Positions 10,146 to 19,169 of a stretch of DNA of 64,000 bases are shown piece after piece. Numbering within the stretch: position 1 is the stretch's first letter; each line of letters begins with the position of its first letter. The notes under the pieces were generated by a model. It searched no databases and was not told where the DNA came from. It was given only the letters and a program-made list of their open reading frames with translations. The position numbers and the translations under genes were made by a program. Source of the stretch: Mumia sp. Pv4-285 (lineage in GTDB: Bacteria; Actinomycetota; Actinomycetes; Propionibacteriales; Nocardioidaceae); assembly GCF_041320275.1 (NCBI RefSeq), contig NZ_CP162023.1, positions 1,984,001 to 2,048,000 on the forward strand, given 5' to 3'.

Positions 10146-11927
10146 CGACGCCTCGCCTCGGCGGTCGGCGCGACCTCCCGAGAGGAGCACGAGGGAGGCG
10201 ACGGCGGCGATCCCGGCGCAGATCGCCGCGCCGGTGAACACGGTGCTGAGCTGGACGATCCCGGCATCGATCAAGGCTCCGTTGTAGGCCTTGCAGGTCG
10301 TGTCGGACCCTGGGCAGAGCTCGGACAACGACGGGATGTCCTCGACAGCCGAGTGGTACGCGCTGAGTCCCCACGAGGTCAGTGCCGAGATGCCGACGAG
10401 CATCCCGACCATGCGGGCGACGACCACCAGCGCCGACGCGATCCCGTGGGTCGGTGCCGGCGTGGCATCCAGGAGGGCGGCGTTGACCGGTGCGACCGCG
10501 AGGCCGAAGCCCAAGCCGGCGAGCGCAAGCACCACGACCGACGAGGGATGGGTGAGAGCGTCGCGCTCCCATCCAGCCATCACGACGAAGCAGCCGCAGG
10601 CGAGCGCCATGCCGCTCGCCGCGATCCAGCCCGGCTGGACGCGCCGAGTCGCGTAGCCACCGATGACGGCGCCGATCGGGATCGCGATCAGGAACTCCAC
10701 CAGGACCAGCGCCGCCGCGAGCTGCGAGTCGCGGTGCTCGGTGAGCCGCGCGAAGAACGGCACGTCGACGAGTGCGGCGATCAACGCCGCGCCGACGAAC
10801 AGCGACACGACGAGGGCACCCCACGCCGGCCGCGCGCGCAACGTGCCGCTCGGGATGAGTGGAGCCTTGGCCGTGCGTTGGCGGACGACGAAGGCCACGG
10901 CGGAACCCGCTGCGATCACCAGCAGCCACGGCGCAGCAGGCGACACCACGCTGCGCTCCGGATCGGCCGACGCGAACGCGACGATCACGCAGCCGAGCAC
11001 CACCGCGAGCAGCAGTGCGCCGAGCAGGTCGACCGCCCTGGCCGTCGCCGGCCAGGTACGTACGGCGACCAGGGGACGCCGAGCGGTGGCCTCGCGGACG
11101 ACGAAGGCCGCGATCAGCGCGTAGGTGATCAGCGCGATCGGGGTCGTCCACCGCGACTCGCCGAGCGTCGGGAGGAAGAGCGTGCCGATCTCGACGTCGT
11201 CCCGCAGGGCCGCGGGTTGCGCGATCGCCAGCGCGAGCGCTGAGACGGCGAGCACTGCCAGGAGGGCGCCGAGGAGGTCGGGAAGGGATGGCGCCGACGA
11301 GCGGGAAGGCGGCGGCGTCGACGAGCGGGAGCGGCGGCCGGATACGGCGATGGCGGCAGCGAGGACCAGGCCGGCCGCGCAGTTGAGCCAGAAGATCGCC
11401 CGCCAGTCGGCGACCGCGAGCACTACTGCGCCGTACAGGGGGCCGACGACGCTGCCCAGCTCCTGAACCGCCCCGACGACGCCGAGCGGCACTCCTCGGC
11501 GACGTGGCGGCCAGAGGTCGGCGACCAGGGCGAGAGTGGCGGGAACGAGCCCGCCGCCTCCCACGCCTTGCAGGAAGCGTCCGACGACCATGGGCGCGAG
11601 GCCGTCGGCCGCAGCCGTGACCACCGACCCGACCGCGAAGAGGACCAGCGAGCCGACCAGGACCGGCCGGCGTCCCCGCAGGTCGGCGATCCGACCGACC
11701 AGCGGCAGCACCGCCACGTAGCCCAGGAGGAACCCGGAGACGATCGGCGCCGCCCGCTGGAGCTCGTCGAGCCCGAGCCCCGCGGCCGTCATCATGTCGG
11801 GCAGCGCGAGCACGACGACGTACGTGTCCGCTGCCGCGAACGCCACAGCCACGGCGGCAAGGGTGAGGAGGACGCGCGCGGACCGGTCCACCGACGTCGA
11901 ACCGGGGGAGGGAGAAGCCTGCGTCAC
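10143..11927 (-). CDS. MFS exporter of the DHA2/P55 type, partner of LprG
   Basis: A 594-residue transporter with about 14 hydrophobic segments. The MFS signature between helices 2 and 3 is GRIADLRGRRPVLVG, and motif C-like GAVQELGSVVGPLYG follows. An extracytoplasmic loop with DDVEIGTLFLPTLGESRW interrupts the middle, and a late loop holds two Cys (LCPGSDTTCKAY). The GTG start overlaps the TGA of the upstream lipoprotein gene by 4 nt, so translation is coupled. In mycobacteria the LprG lipoprotein and the P55 (Rv1410c) exporter are encoded in the same order and together export triacylated lipids and confer drug tolerance. The same partnership is inferred here from order, overlap and family; the cargo is unknown. 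Confidence 0.88.
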   Translation of the reverse strand: MTQASPSPGSTSVDRSARVLLTLAAVAVAFAAADTYVVVLALPDMMTAAGLGLDELQRAAPIVSGFLLGYVAVLPLVGRIADLRGRRPVLVGSLVLFAVGSVVTAAADGLAPMVVGRFLQGVGGGGLVPATLALVADLWPPRRRGVPLGVVGAVQELGSVVGPLYGAVVLAVADWRAIFWLNCAAGLVLAAAIAVSGRRSRSSTPPPSRSSAPSLPDLLGALLAVLAVSALALAIAQPAALRDDVEIGTLFLPTLGESRWTTPIALITYALIAAFVVREATARRPLVAVRTWPATARAVDLLGALLLAVVLGCVIVAFASADPERSVVSPAAPWLLVIAAGSAVAFVVRQRTAKAPLIPSGTLRARPAWGALVVSLFVGAALIAALVDVPFFARLTEHRDSQLAAALVLVEFLIAIPIGAVIGGYATRRVQPGWIAASGMALACGCFVVMAGWERDALTHPSSVVVLALAGLGFGLAVAPVNAALLDATPAPTHGIASALVVVARMVGMLVGISALTSWGLSAYHSAVEDIPSLSELCPGSDTTCKAYNGALIDAGIVQLSTVFTGAAICAGIAAVASLVLLSGGRADRRGEAS

Positions 11928-12625
11928 GGTGCGGTGATCTCCACGTCGTCGTCCGACGCGGTCACGGCGATCGTGTAGACGACGGCCTCGTCGGAGTCGT
12001 AGAACAGCCCGTCGAGCGTCACGTCGCGCAGCACGTCGTCGTCGGTGAGACGGTACGTCGCGTCGAAGGTCGCATCGGCCTGGGCCGTCGGGATCAGAGC
12101 ACGGACGTCCTCGCCCGAGATCGTGCCGGTGATGGTCGTGAGGACGTCGCGACCGTCCCGGCTCTCGCCGTCGTCCTTGAGATCGTCGGTCTCCTCGAGC
12201 AGCGCGGAGATGCCGCCGTCGGCCGTCATCAGTGCCGCCGGGTCGGGGGCGCCGATCGAGGCGGGGTCGAGCGGGAGGAAGTCGGGTGCGAAACCGGTCT
12301 TCGCGTAGACGGTGCCGTCGACCGAGATGACGTCGGCCTTCACCGGGACACCCTTGAGCGAGACGGTGACCGCGCCGTCGAAGGCTGGAGCGTGGGTGCC
12401 GGTGCCCTTGGCGTCGAGGAGGCCGGTGATGCCGCTCGGCAGCGCCTTCGTCGCGAGGTCGAGCTCGATGCTCGCCGCGTCGTCGAGCACCGTGCGGGCT
12501 GCGCTCAGCCGCTCGGCGGGGTCCGCACCGCCACCGTCGTCCTTGCCGCCGTCCTCTCCCGAGCACCCCATGACGGAGAGCGCAAGGGTGGGCAGAAGGA
12601 CCGCAAGGGTGGCACGCTTCGACAT
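11924..12625 (-). CDS. lprG: LppX/LprG-family lipid-binding lipoprotein
   Basis: A 233-residue exported lipoprotein. The signal peptide MSKRATLAVLLPTLALSVMG ends at the lipobox Cys21, followed by an acidic Gly-rich linker. The rest matches the LppX_LprAFG fold: ASIELDLATKALPSGITGLL, GTGTHAPAFDGAVTVSLKG, VDGTVYAKTGFAPDFLPLDP, and a C-terminal ATFDATYRLTDDDVLRDVTL. Members carry a large hydrophobic cavity for diacylated or triacylated lipids. The gene starts 6 nt after TATGCT, indicating a leaderless mRNA, and overlaps the downstream MFS gene by 4 nt, as in the mycobacterial lprG-p55 operon. The family is clear; assignment to LprG rather than LppX rests on the transporter partner. Confidence 0.85.
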   Translation of the reverse strand: MSKRATLAVLLPTLALSVMGCSGEDGGKDDGGGADPAERLSAARTVLDDAASIELDLATKALPSGITGLLDAKGTGTHAPAFDGAVTVSLKGVPVKADVISVDGTVYAKTGFAPDFLPLDPASIGAPDPAALMTADGGISALLEETDDLKDDGESRDGRDVLTTITGTISGEDVRALIPTAQADATFDATYRLTDDDVLRDVTLDGLFYDSDEAVVYTIAVTASDDDVEITAP

Positions 12626-12631
12626 GGCGTC

Positions 12632-12637
12632 AGCATA
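12632..12637 (-). promoter_or_regulatory. -10 hexamer TATGCT, leaderless promoter of lprG-MFS operon
   Basis: TATGCT on the minus strand ends 6 nt before the ATG at 12625. Confidence 0.55.
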
Positions 12638-12677
12638 GGGGGCACGCCCGGTGCCCCCTGACGAAAGGACTGATCCG

Positions 12678-13097
12678 ATGGACTGGAAGCTTGAGAACGT
12701 CGTCCTCGGCGTCACCGACATCGATCGCGCCAAGCAGTTCTACGAAGGCCTGGGGTTCCATCTCGACGTCGACCACCAGCCGAGCGACACGTTCCGCGTC
12801 GTGCAGCTGACGCCTCCTGGATCTGGCTGCTCCATCACGTTCGGCATCGGCGTGAACGGCGCGGAGCCCGGAGCGACGAAGGGACTGCACCTCGTCGTCG
12901 ACGACATCGAGGCCGCCCACGCGCACCTCGAGGCAGCCGGAGTCCCGAACGACGGGATCGTCCACTTCGCGGACGGCCAGATGGTGCCGGGTGCGGATCC
13001 GCAGCACCGGGACTTCTGGTCGTACGTCTTCTTCGACGACCCGGACGGGAACTCCTGGGCGGTCCAGGAAGCACACCACCGGAGCGCTGAAGGCTGA
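12678..13097 (+). CDS. VOC family (glyoxalase/bleomycin-resistance fold) protein
   Basis: A 139-residue cytoplasmic protein with two betaalphabetabetabeta modules of the vicinal-oxygen-chelate fold. The first begins with VVLGVTDIDRAKQFYEGLGF and the second with LHLVVDDIEAAHAHLEAAGV. It ends with the typical FFDDPDGNSWAVQE strand carrying the metal-ligand Glu. The ATG at 12678 follows GAAAGGA by 8 nt. The VOC superfamily includes glyoxalases, dioxygenases and resistance proteins, so no substrate can be assigned. It is divergent from the lprG operon. Confidence 0.85.
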   Translation: MDWKLENVVLGVTDIDRAKQFYEGLGFHLDVDHQPSDTFRVVQLTPPGSGCSITFGIGVNGAEPGATKGLHLVVDDIEAAHAHLEAAGVPNDGIVHFADGQMVPGADPQHRDFWSYVFFDDPDGNSWAVQEAHHRSAEG

Positions 13098-13105
13098 CCT
13101 GACCG

Positions 13106-15562
13106 TCAGCCGATCTGCGTCGCGACCGGGCTGCCCACCGACAGCAGCGGCTGCGGGGCCGGCGTGCCGGAGCCGTCTCGACGCTCGTCGATCTCGGGCA
13201 GTGGTGCGGCGACCCCTCCCGAGCCGGACGCCATCGCGGGACCACGGCCCGCCCACGCGAGCAGGAGACCGTCCTCGCCCTTGAGCAGCCGGTGGCACCG
13301 GACGCCGCCTGTTGCTCGTCCCTTCGCCGGATAGGCGGAGAACGGCGTGACCTTGGCCGTGCCCGCCTCGTTGCCAGGCAGCGCGCCCGCGGACCCGGCG
13401 ACCGTCACGACCTCGGCATCGTCCGCGGCCTCGAACGCGCCGAAGAACCGGACCGACGCACCAGCAGCGAGCTTGATGCCGGCCATGCCGCCGCCCGTAC
13501 GACCCTGGGGTCGCACGCCGCTCGCCGAGAAGCGCAGGAGCTGGGCGTCGGTGGTGATGAAGCAGAGCTCCTCGTCACCGGTCCTGAGCTCGCGGATGCC
13601 CACGACCTCGTCGCCGTCGGCCAGCGCCACGACGTCCCAGGCGTCCTTGCTCGGGAGGTATTCGGGCTTCACCCGCTTGACGACGCCCTGACGGGTGCCG
13701 AGTGCGAGACCGGGGGAGTCGGGGTCGAAGGTCGTGAGCGCGAGCGGGTGCTCGCCGACCTCGAGGCTCACCACCTCCACCAACGGCACGCCACCCTGGA
13801 GCGACGGGGAGGCCGCCGTCGGCGGCAGGCCGGGGAGGTCGAGCACGTCGAGCTTGACGACGCGACCGGCCGACGTGAGGAGGCCGACCTCGCCGCGCGC
13901 GGTCGCCCGCACGGCAGAGGCCACCACGTCGTGCGGGTGTCGTCCGGACTCGATCTCGGGAACCGTGTCGTCGGCGGTCCGCGCCAGGAGGCCGGTGGCG
14001 GACAGCAGGACGTAGCAGGGATCGTCGGCCACCTCGAGCGGCACGGCGGCGGTCGCGACCGTCTGGCCGGCGCTCTCGAGCAGCACCGTACGGCGGGGGG
14101 TGCCGAACTGCTTGGCGACCTCGCCCAGCTCGTCGGAGACCAGCCCGCGCAGCAGGAGCTCGTCGCCGAGGATCGCCTCGAGCTGCTCGATCGTCGCGCG
14201 GAGCTCGTCGGCCTCGCGCTCGAGCTCGATGCGTGACATGCGGGTGAGGCTGCCGAGCGGGATGCGGAGGATGTCCTCGGCCTGCACCTCGGAGAGGTCG
14301 AACACCTCGATCAGGCGGTCGTGAGCCTCGGAGCGGTTCTCGCTGGCACGGATGAGCTGGATGACCTCGTCGATGTCGAGGATCGCGACCAGGCGCCCCT
14401 CGACGATGTGGAGGCGGTCCATCGCCTTGTCGCGCCGGAACTGGGTGCGGCGCCGGACGACGTCGATGCGATGGCCGAGGAAGACCTCGAGAAGCTCCTT
14501 GAGGCCGAGGGTGCGGGGCTGGCCGTCCACGAGGGCCACGTTGTTGATGCCGAAGGACTCCTCCAGCGGCGTCATCTTGTAGAGCTGGGCGAGCACCGCG
14601 TCGGGGTTGAAGCCGTTCTTGACCTCGATGACGAGGTTGATGTCGGCCTCGGAGAGGTTCTTGAGGTCCGAGATGCCCGTGAGCTTCTTGGACTGCACCA
14701 GCGTCTTGATGCGCTCGATGACCTTCTCGGGACCCACGTTGTAGGGCAGCTCGGTGATCACGATGCCCTTGCGTCGGGTCGTGATGTCCTGGACACGGGC
14801 TGCGGCACGCATCATGAACTTGCCGCGACCCGTCGCGTACGCCTCGCGGATGCCGTCGAGCCCGACGATCTTGCCGCCGGTGGGCAGGTCGGGACCCGGG
14901 ATGAAGCGCATCAGGTCTTCGAGGGAGGCGTCCGGCCGCTTGATGAGGTGCTTCAGCGCCTGGACGACCTCGACGAGGTTGTGCGGCGCCATGTTGGTGG
15001 CCATGCCGACGGCGATGCCCGAGGCGCCGTTGACGAGGAGGTTGGGGATCGCCGCGGGGAGCACGACCGGCTCCTGCTCGCGTCCGTCGTAGTTGGGACG
15101 GAAGTCGACGGTGTTCTCGTCGATCGACTGCGTCATCGCGAGCGCGGAGTGGTCCATGCGGCACTCGGTGTAGCGCATGGCCGCCGGGCCGTCGTCGGGC
15201 GAGCCGAAGTTGCCGTGACCGTCGATGAACGGGAGCCGCAGCGACCACGACTGGACCATGCGGACCAGCGCGTCGTAGATCGCGCCGTCGCCGTGCGGGT
15301 GGAGACGACCCATCACCTCGCCCACGACGCGGGCGCTCTTGACGTGACCGCGGTCGGGACGCAGGTTCATCTCGTCCATCGTGTAGAGGATGCGTCGCTG
15401 GACCGGCTTCAGTCCGTCGCGAGCATCGGGCAGGGCCCGCGAGTAGATGACCGAGTAGGCGTACTCCAGGAAGCTCGACCGCATCTCCTCACGCACGTCC
15501 ACGTCGAGGATGTGCTCCTCGATGTCGTCTGGCGGCGGGGCGCTCGGCGTACGGCGGGCCAT
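13106..15562 (-). CDS. parC: DNA topoisomerase IV subunit A (type IIA, GyrA/ParC family)
   Basis: The DNA cleavage-rejoining subunit (818 residues), partner of the ParE at 7479-9554. The catalytic Tyr131 is in AAMRYTE. The quinolone region reads [15 protein letters not shown]: Gly93 stands where E. coli GyrA has Ser83, while the Asp87 equivalent (Asp97) is kept. The N-terminal winged-helix ([18 protein letters not shown]) and the C-terminal beta-pinwheel domain after about residue 500 are complete. The tail lacks an obvious GyrA-box, in line with ParC. AAAGGA precedes the ATG by 6 nt. A short direct repeat (15576-15606) lies upstream. Confidence 0.92.
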   Translation of the reverse strand: MARRTPSAPPPDDIEEHILDVDVREEMRSSFLEYAYSVIYSRALPDARDGLKPVQRRILYTMDEMNLRPDRGHVKSARVVGEVMGRLHPHGDGAIYDALVRMVQSWSLRLPFIDGHGNFGSPDDGPAAMRYTECRMDHSALAMTQSIDENTVDFRPNYDGREQEPVVLPAAIPNLLVNGASGIAVGMATNMAPHNLVEVVQALKHLIKRPDASLEDLMRFIPGPDLPTGGKIVGLDGIREAYATGRGKFMMRAAARVQDITTRRKGIVITELPYNVGPEKVIERIKTLVQSKKLTGISDLKNLSEADINLVIEVKNGFNPDAVLAQLYKMTPLEESFGINNVALVDGQPRTLGLKELLEVFLGHRIDVVRRRTQFRRDKAMDRLHIVEGRLVAILDIDEVIQLIRASENRSEAHDRLIEVFDLSEVQAEDILRIPLGSLTRMSRIELEREADELRATIEQLEAILGDELLLRGLVSDELGEVAKQFGTPRRTVLLESAGQTVATAAVPLEVADDPCYVLLSATGLLARTADDTVPEIESGRHPHDVVASAVRATARGEVGLLTSAGRVVKLDVLDLPGLPPTAASPSLQGGVPLVEVVSLEVGEHPLALTTFDPDSPGLALGTRQGVVKRVKPEYLPSKDAWDVVALADGDEVVGIRELRTGDEELCFITTDAQLLRFSASGVRPQGRTGGGMAGIKLAAGASVRFFGAFEAADDAEVVTVAGSAGALPGNEAGTAKVTPFSAYPAKGRATGGVRCHRLLKGEDGLLLAWAGRGPAMASGSGGVAAPLPEIDERRDGSGTPAPQPLLSVGSPVATQIG

Positions 15563-15575
15563 GCACGTCCTTTCG

Positions 15576-15606
15576 GGGACTGAGGCTTTCAGGGACTGAG
15601 GCTTTC
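15576..15606. repeat. 15-bp direct repeat in the parC 5' region
   Basis: GGGACTGAGGCTTTC occurs at 15576-15590 and 15592-15606, one base apart. It lies just upstream of the parC ribosome binding site and may be a slippage duplication or a control site. Confidence 0.6.
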
Positions 15607-15690
15607 GGGGCAGGATCGGGTCGTTCAGAACATTAGGCCATCACACCGACGCCCTTCGGCTGCGACGCCACGACGGGTGGTGGCAGACGG

Positions 15691-15696
15691 TAGATT
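15691..15696 (+). promoter_or_regulatory. -10 hexamer TAGATT, leaderless promoter of the Pat-like gene
   Basis: TAGATT ends 6 nt before the GTG at 15703. Confidence 0.55.
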
Positions 15697-15702
15697 CTGG
15701 GT

Positions 15703-18459
15703 GTGGCCGACGAACCCGCCCAGACCGATGATCACCAGACCGATGAGCGCCCATCCACCGAGCACCAGCCCGACGAGCGCTATCCCGAGCACTGGGAGGC
15801 GGACGTGGTTCTCCGCGACGGCGGAGCCGCGCACCTGCGCCCGATCATCCCCGACGACGCCGAAGAGCTCGTGGCCTTCTACTCCCGCGTCTCGGAGCAG
15901 TCGAAGTACTACCGGTTCTTCGCGCCGTACCCGACGCTGTCCAGCCGTGACGTCAAGCGCTTCACGGAGGTGGACTACCAGCGCAGGGTCGCCTTCGTGG
16001 TGACGATCGGCTCGAGCATCCTGGCCGTCGGACGCTACGACGCGGTCGCGCCCGGCGAGGCGGAGGTCGCGTTCCTCGTGGAGGACGACCAGCAGGGCCG
16101 GGGGCTCGCCCAGCTGCTCCTCGAGCACCTGGCGCAGGCCGGTCGCGAGATGGGCATCCACCGCTTCGTCGCCGACGTGCTCCCCGAGAACGTGCGGATG
16201 ATCCAGGTCTTCCGTGACCAGGGCTACCAGGTCGAGCGCAGCGTCGAGGACGGCGTGATGCGTCTCGTCTTCCCGATCGACCCGACCGAGACCGCGATCG
16301 GGGTCATGCAGTCCCGCGAGCACCGAGCCGAGGCAGCCTCGATCGAGCGCTTCTTCAACGCCCGCAGCGTCGCCGTGGTCGGCGCCAGCCGCCGTCAGGA
16401 CACCATCGGCCAGGGCATGATCCGCAACCTGGTGCTGGGTGACTTCGCCGGCGCGGTGTACGCGGTGAACCCGCAGGCGGAGGCGGTCTCCGGGCTCCCG
16501 GCGTACAAGACGGTCCAGGACATCCCCGGCGACGTCGACCTCGCGGTGATCGCCGTGCCGGCCGAGTCGGTCCCCGAGGTCGTGCTCGACTGCGCCGCCA
16601 AGGGCGTCCACGGCCTGATCGTCATCTCCTCGGGCTTCGCCGAGATCGGCGACGAGGGGCGTCGCCGTCAGCGTCGCCTGGTCGGGCTCGCCCGGTCGTA
16701 CGGGCTGCGCCTGGTCGGCCCGAACTGCCTCGGCGTCATCAACACGTCGTCGCAGGTGCGTCTCAACGCGTCGCTGTCCCCGCTGATCCCGCCGCGCGGC
16801 CGCGTCGGGTTCTTCTGCCAGTCCGGTGCGCTCGGGCTCGCGATCCTGGAGAACGTGGACAGGCGCGGCCTCGGCCTGTCGACCTTCGTCTCGGCCGGCA
16901 ACCGTGCCGACGTGTCCGGCAACGACCTCCTCCAGTACTGGGAGGAGGACGACGCGACCGAGGTCGTGCTCCTCTACCTCGAGTCCATCGGCAACCCGCG
17001 CAAGTTCTCGCGGATCGCCCGCCGGGTCGGGCGCAAGAAGCCTGTTGTCGCGGTGAAGTCCGGCCGGTCCACCCAGGGCGTGCCGGTCGGTCACGCCGTC
17101 CGCAAGACCACCGCCCCGCAGTCGGCGGTCGACGCGATGTTCCACCAGGCCGGCGTGATCCAGGTCGACACGCTCGATGAGATGTTCGACGTCGCGCAGC
17201 TGCTCGCCCACCAGCCGCTGCCGCGCGGTCCGCGGGTCGCGGTCGTCGGCAACTCCGACGCGCTGGCGCTGCTGGTCGCCGACGCCGCGACCGCCTCGGG
17301 TCTCAAGGTCGCCGACCCGATCGCGTTGGGCGCGAACGCGAGCGCGGACGACTTCGAGAAGGCCCTCGACGCGGCGATCGACAATCCCGACGTGGACGCG
17401 ATCGTGGCCGTCTTCATCCCGCCGGTGAACACCAAGGGCGCCGACGTCGCCAACGTGCTCGCGGCGGTGGGGGAGCAGTCCGACAAGCCGATCGTGTCGA
17501 CGTTCCTCGGGTCCGAGGGCGTCCCCGAGCTGCTGAGGGTGCCGGACGTGGAGGGCGCCGCCGGTCGCGGCTCGGTCCCCTCGTACTCGGCGCCGGAGTC
17601 GGCCGTACGCGCTCTGGCGCGCGTCGTCAGCTACGCCGAGTGGGCCGGCAGCGAGCAGGGCGAGATCGCGCACTTCGACGACATCGACCGCGAGGCGGCG
17701 AGCAGCCTGGTGCGCACCGCGCTGTCGCGGACCCCTGACGGCAGCTGGCTGACCGATGCCGAGGTGCACGAGCTGCTGCGGCTCTACGGCATCGACCTGT
17801 GGGACTGGGAGCCGGCTCCGAGCCTCGAGGCGGCGGTCGCCGCCGGTGAGCGGTTCGGCTGGAACGTCGTCCTCAAGGCGACCGCCGACACCGTTCGCGC
17901 ACGCCCCGACCTGACCCACGTCTGGCGCAACATCTCCGACGCGGACGACATGGCAGAGGCGTGGGCGGCGATGACCGACTACATCGGCCCCGCGGAGCGC
18001 GCGATGTTCGTGGTCCAGAAGATGGCCCCACCCGGGGTTCCGATCTCCATCCGCACCGTCGAGGACCCGTTGTTCGGCCCGCTCCTGTCGTTCGCGCTGT
18101 CGGGTGCCGCGAGCGATCTCCTGGAGGACCGCGCGTACCGGATCCCTCCCGTCACGGACGTCGACGCCGCGGCGATGGTCCGCGAGCTGAAGTCGGCGCC
18201 GCTGCTGTTCGGATACCGGGGCGGCCCGCGCGCCGATCTCGCAGCCGTCGAAGACCTGCTCCAGCGGGTGGCGGCGCTGAAGGACGACCTGCCCGAGGTC
18301 TCGGAGCTCAACCTCGAGCCGGTGCTCGCCGGGCACGACGGACACCGCGTCCTCAAGGCCCGCGCACGCGTCGCCCAGCCGATCGACAACCGTCGGGACT
18401 GGTACGTGCGCCGGTTGAGCTCGCCGGTCGGTCTCGGCGACACGATGGCCGACGCATGA
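15703..18459 (+). CDS. Pat-like protein lysine acetyltransferase (GNAT fused to acyl-CoA-synthetase-like domains)
   Basis: A 918-residue fusion. Residues about 40-190 are a GNAT acetyltransferase with the acetyl-CoA loop in DQQGRGLAQLLLEHL. A CoA-binding Rossmann domain follows (VAVVGASRRQDTIGQGMIRN), then succinyl-CoA-ligase-like domains (GRVGFFCQSGALGLAILENV), then an ATP-grasp domain near 670-890. The GNAT-first order is the reverse of Salmonella Pat and is known in actinobacteria. The segment that usually reads SHTGALAG is degenerate here (RKTTAPQSAVDAMF), which suggests that the synthetase half senses or binds acyl-CoA and does not catalyse. Pat enzymes acetylate and silence acyl-CoA synthetases. 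The GTG at 15703 has a TAGATT hexamer 6 nt upstream. It is divergent from parC, as in related genomes. Confidence 0.88.
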   Translation: MADEPAQTDDHQTDERPSTEHQPDERYPEHWEADVVLRDGGAAHLRPIIPDDAEELVAFYSRVSEQSKYYRFFAPYPTLSSRDVKRFTEVDYQRRVAFVVTIGSSILAVGRYDAVAPGEAEVAFLVEDDQQGRGLAQLLLEHLAQAGREMGIHRFVADVLPENVRMIQVFRDQGYQVERSVEDGVMRLVFPIDPTETAIGVMQSREHRAEAASIERFFNARSVAVVGASRRQDTIGQGMIRNLVLGDFAGAVYAVNPQAEAVSGLPAYKTVQDIPGDVDLAVIAVPAESVPEVVLDCAAKGVHGLIVISSGFAEIGDEGRRRQRRLVGLARSYGLRLVGPNCLGVINTSSQVRLNASLSPLIPPRGRVGFFCQSGALGLAILENVDRRGLGLSTFVSAGNRADVSGNDLLQYWEEDDATEVVLLYLESIGNPRKFSRIARRVGRKKPVVAVKSGRSTQGVPVGHAVRKTTAPQSAVDAMFHQAGVIQVDTLDEMFDVAQLLAHQPLPRGPRVAVVGNSDALALLVADAATASGLKVADPIALGANASADDFEKALDAAIDNPDVDAIVAVFIPPVNTKGADVANVLAAVGEQSDKPIVSTFLGSEGVPELLRVPDVEGAAGRGSVPSYSAPESAVRALARVVSYAEWAGSEQGEIAHFDDIDREAASSLVRTALSRTPDGSWLTDAEVHELLRLYGIDLWDWEPAPSLEAAVAAGERFGWNVVLKATADTVRARPDLTHVWRNISDADDMAEAWAAMTDYIGPAERAMFVVQKMAPPGVPISIRTVEDPLFGPLLSFALSGAASDLLEDRAYRIPPVTDVDAAAMVRELKSAPLLFGYRGGPRADLAAVEDLLQRVAALKDDLPEVSELNLEPVLAGHDGHRVLKARARVAQPIDNRRDWYVRRLSSPVGLGDTMADA

Positions 18460-18539
18460 GGTGGCCCTCTTCTCGGTCGAAGGGACCGCACCTGGGGACG
18501 ACCGCCCAGGACTATGCGGGGAGTGGGAGACTGGGAGGC

Positions 18540-19169
18540 ATGGCCAACCGACACCCGTCGCCCCAGCGCGCGGAGACCCCCGACCAGGCGCGCGACCGTA
18601 CGTCGGAGCTCAGCGCCGACATCGAGACCACGGGCTACTACCCGCAGGTCGTCGCGGCGGGGCTCGCCGACGCACTGGCCGACGAGCCGGTTCTCGCCTA
18701 CGTCCTCCACCACGAGCCGACGTTCGACCGTGACGAGGTGCGCCGCCACATGACGGTGCTGACCCTCACGCCGACGCGCCTCGTCCTCGCGCACACCGAC
18801 GAGCACCCGGCCGACGACGTGCTGCCCGAGCCGTACACGTCCACGACGACCGAGGCTGTTCCGCTGCGGACCGTCGACTCGGTCGTCGTCACGCGCACGG
18901 TCCCTGCGGCGACCGCGGTCGGTGAGGTGACCTCGGAGGACGCCGCCGAGGCGCTGCTGACGATCGGCTGGGGCGCAGTGCGCAGGCTCGACCTGGAGCC
19001 CGCGGCGTGCTCCGACCCGAACTGCGAGGCCGACCACGGATACACCGGCTCGGCGACCGCCGACGACTTCTCGCTGCGGGTCAGCGCCGCCGCCGACGGC
19101 GGCGGTGCGGTGCAGCGGCTGCTGGGGTTCGCCCGTGAGCTCTCTGCTGTGACGAGCCGTCCGCGGTGA
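18540..19169 (+). CDS. DUF5998 family protein
   Basis: A 209-residue soluble protein of an actinobacterial family without known function. Recognisable parts are SADIETTGYYPQVVAAGLADAL, the DEVRRHMTVLTLTPTRLVLAHTDE segment and a Cys pair in PAACSDPNCEADHGYTG that could bind metal. The strands around RLVLAHTDE and VDSVVVTR resemble a PH-like beta fold, but that is only an impression. The ATG at 18540 fits the neighbourhood; a GAGACT hexamer ends 7 nt upstream. Its TGA overlaps the GTG of the next gene by 4 nt, so the two are co-translated. The order Pat, DUF5998, phosphodiesterase is conserved in actinobacteria. Confidence 0.82.
   Translation: MANRHPSPQRAETPDQARDRTSELSADIETTGYYPQVVAAGLADALADEPVLAYVLHHEPTFDRDEVRRHMTVLTLTPTRLVLAHTDEHPADDVLPEPYTSTTTEAVPLRTVDSVVVTRTVPAATAVGEVTSEDAAEALLTIGWGAVRRLDLEPAACSDPNCEADHGYTGSATADDFSLRVSAAADGGGAVQRLLGFARELSAVTSRPR

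Noticed and set aside
15625-18345. 906-codon open frame antisense to the Pat-like gene
   Set aside because: The translation is Arg/Asp/Val-rich without any family motif and lies exactly opposite a conserved multi-domain protein.
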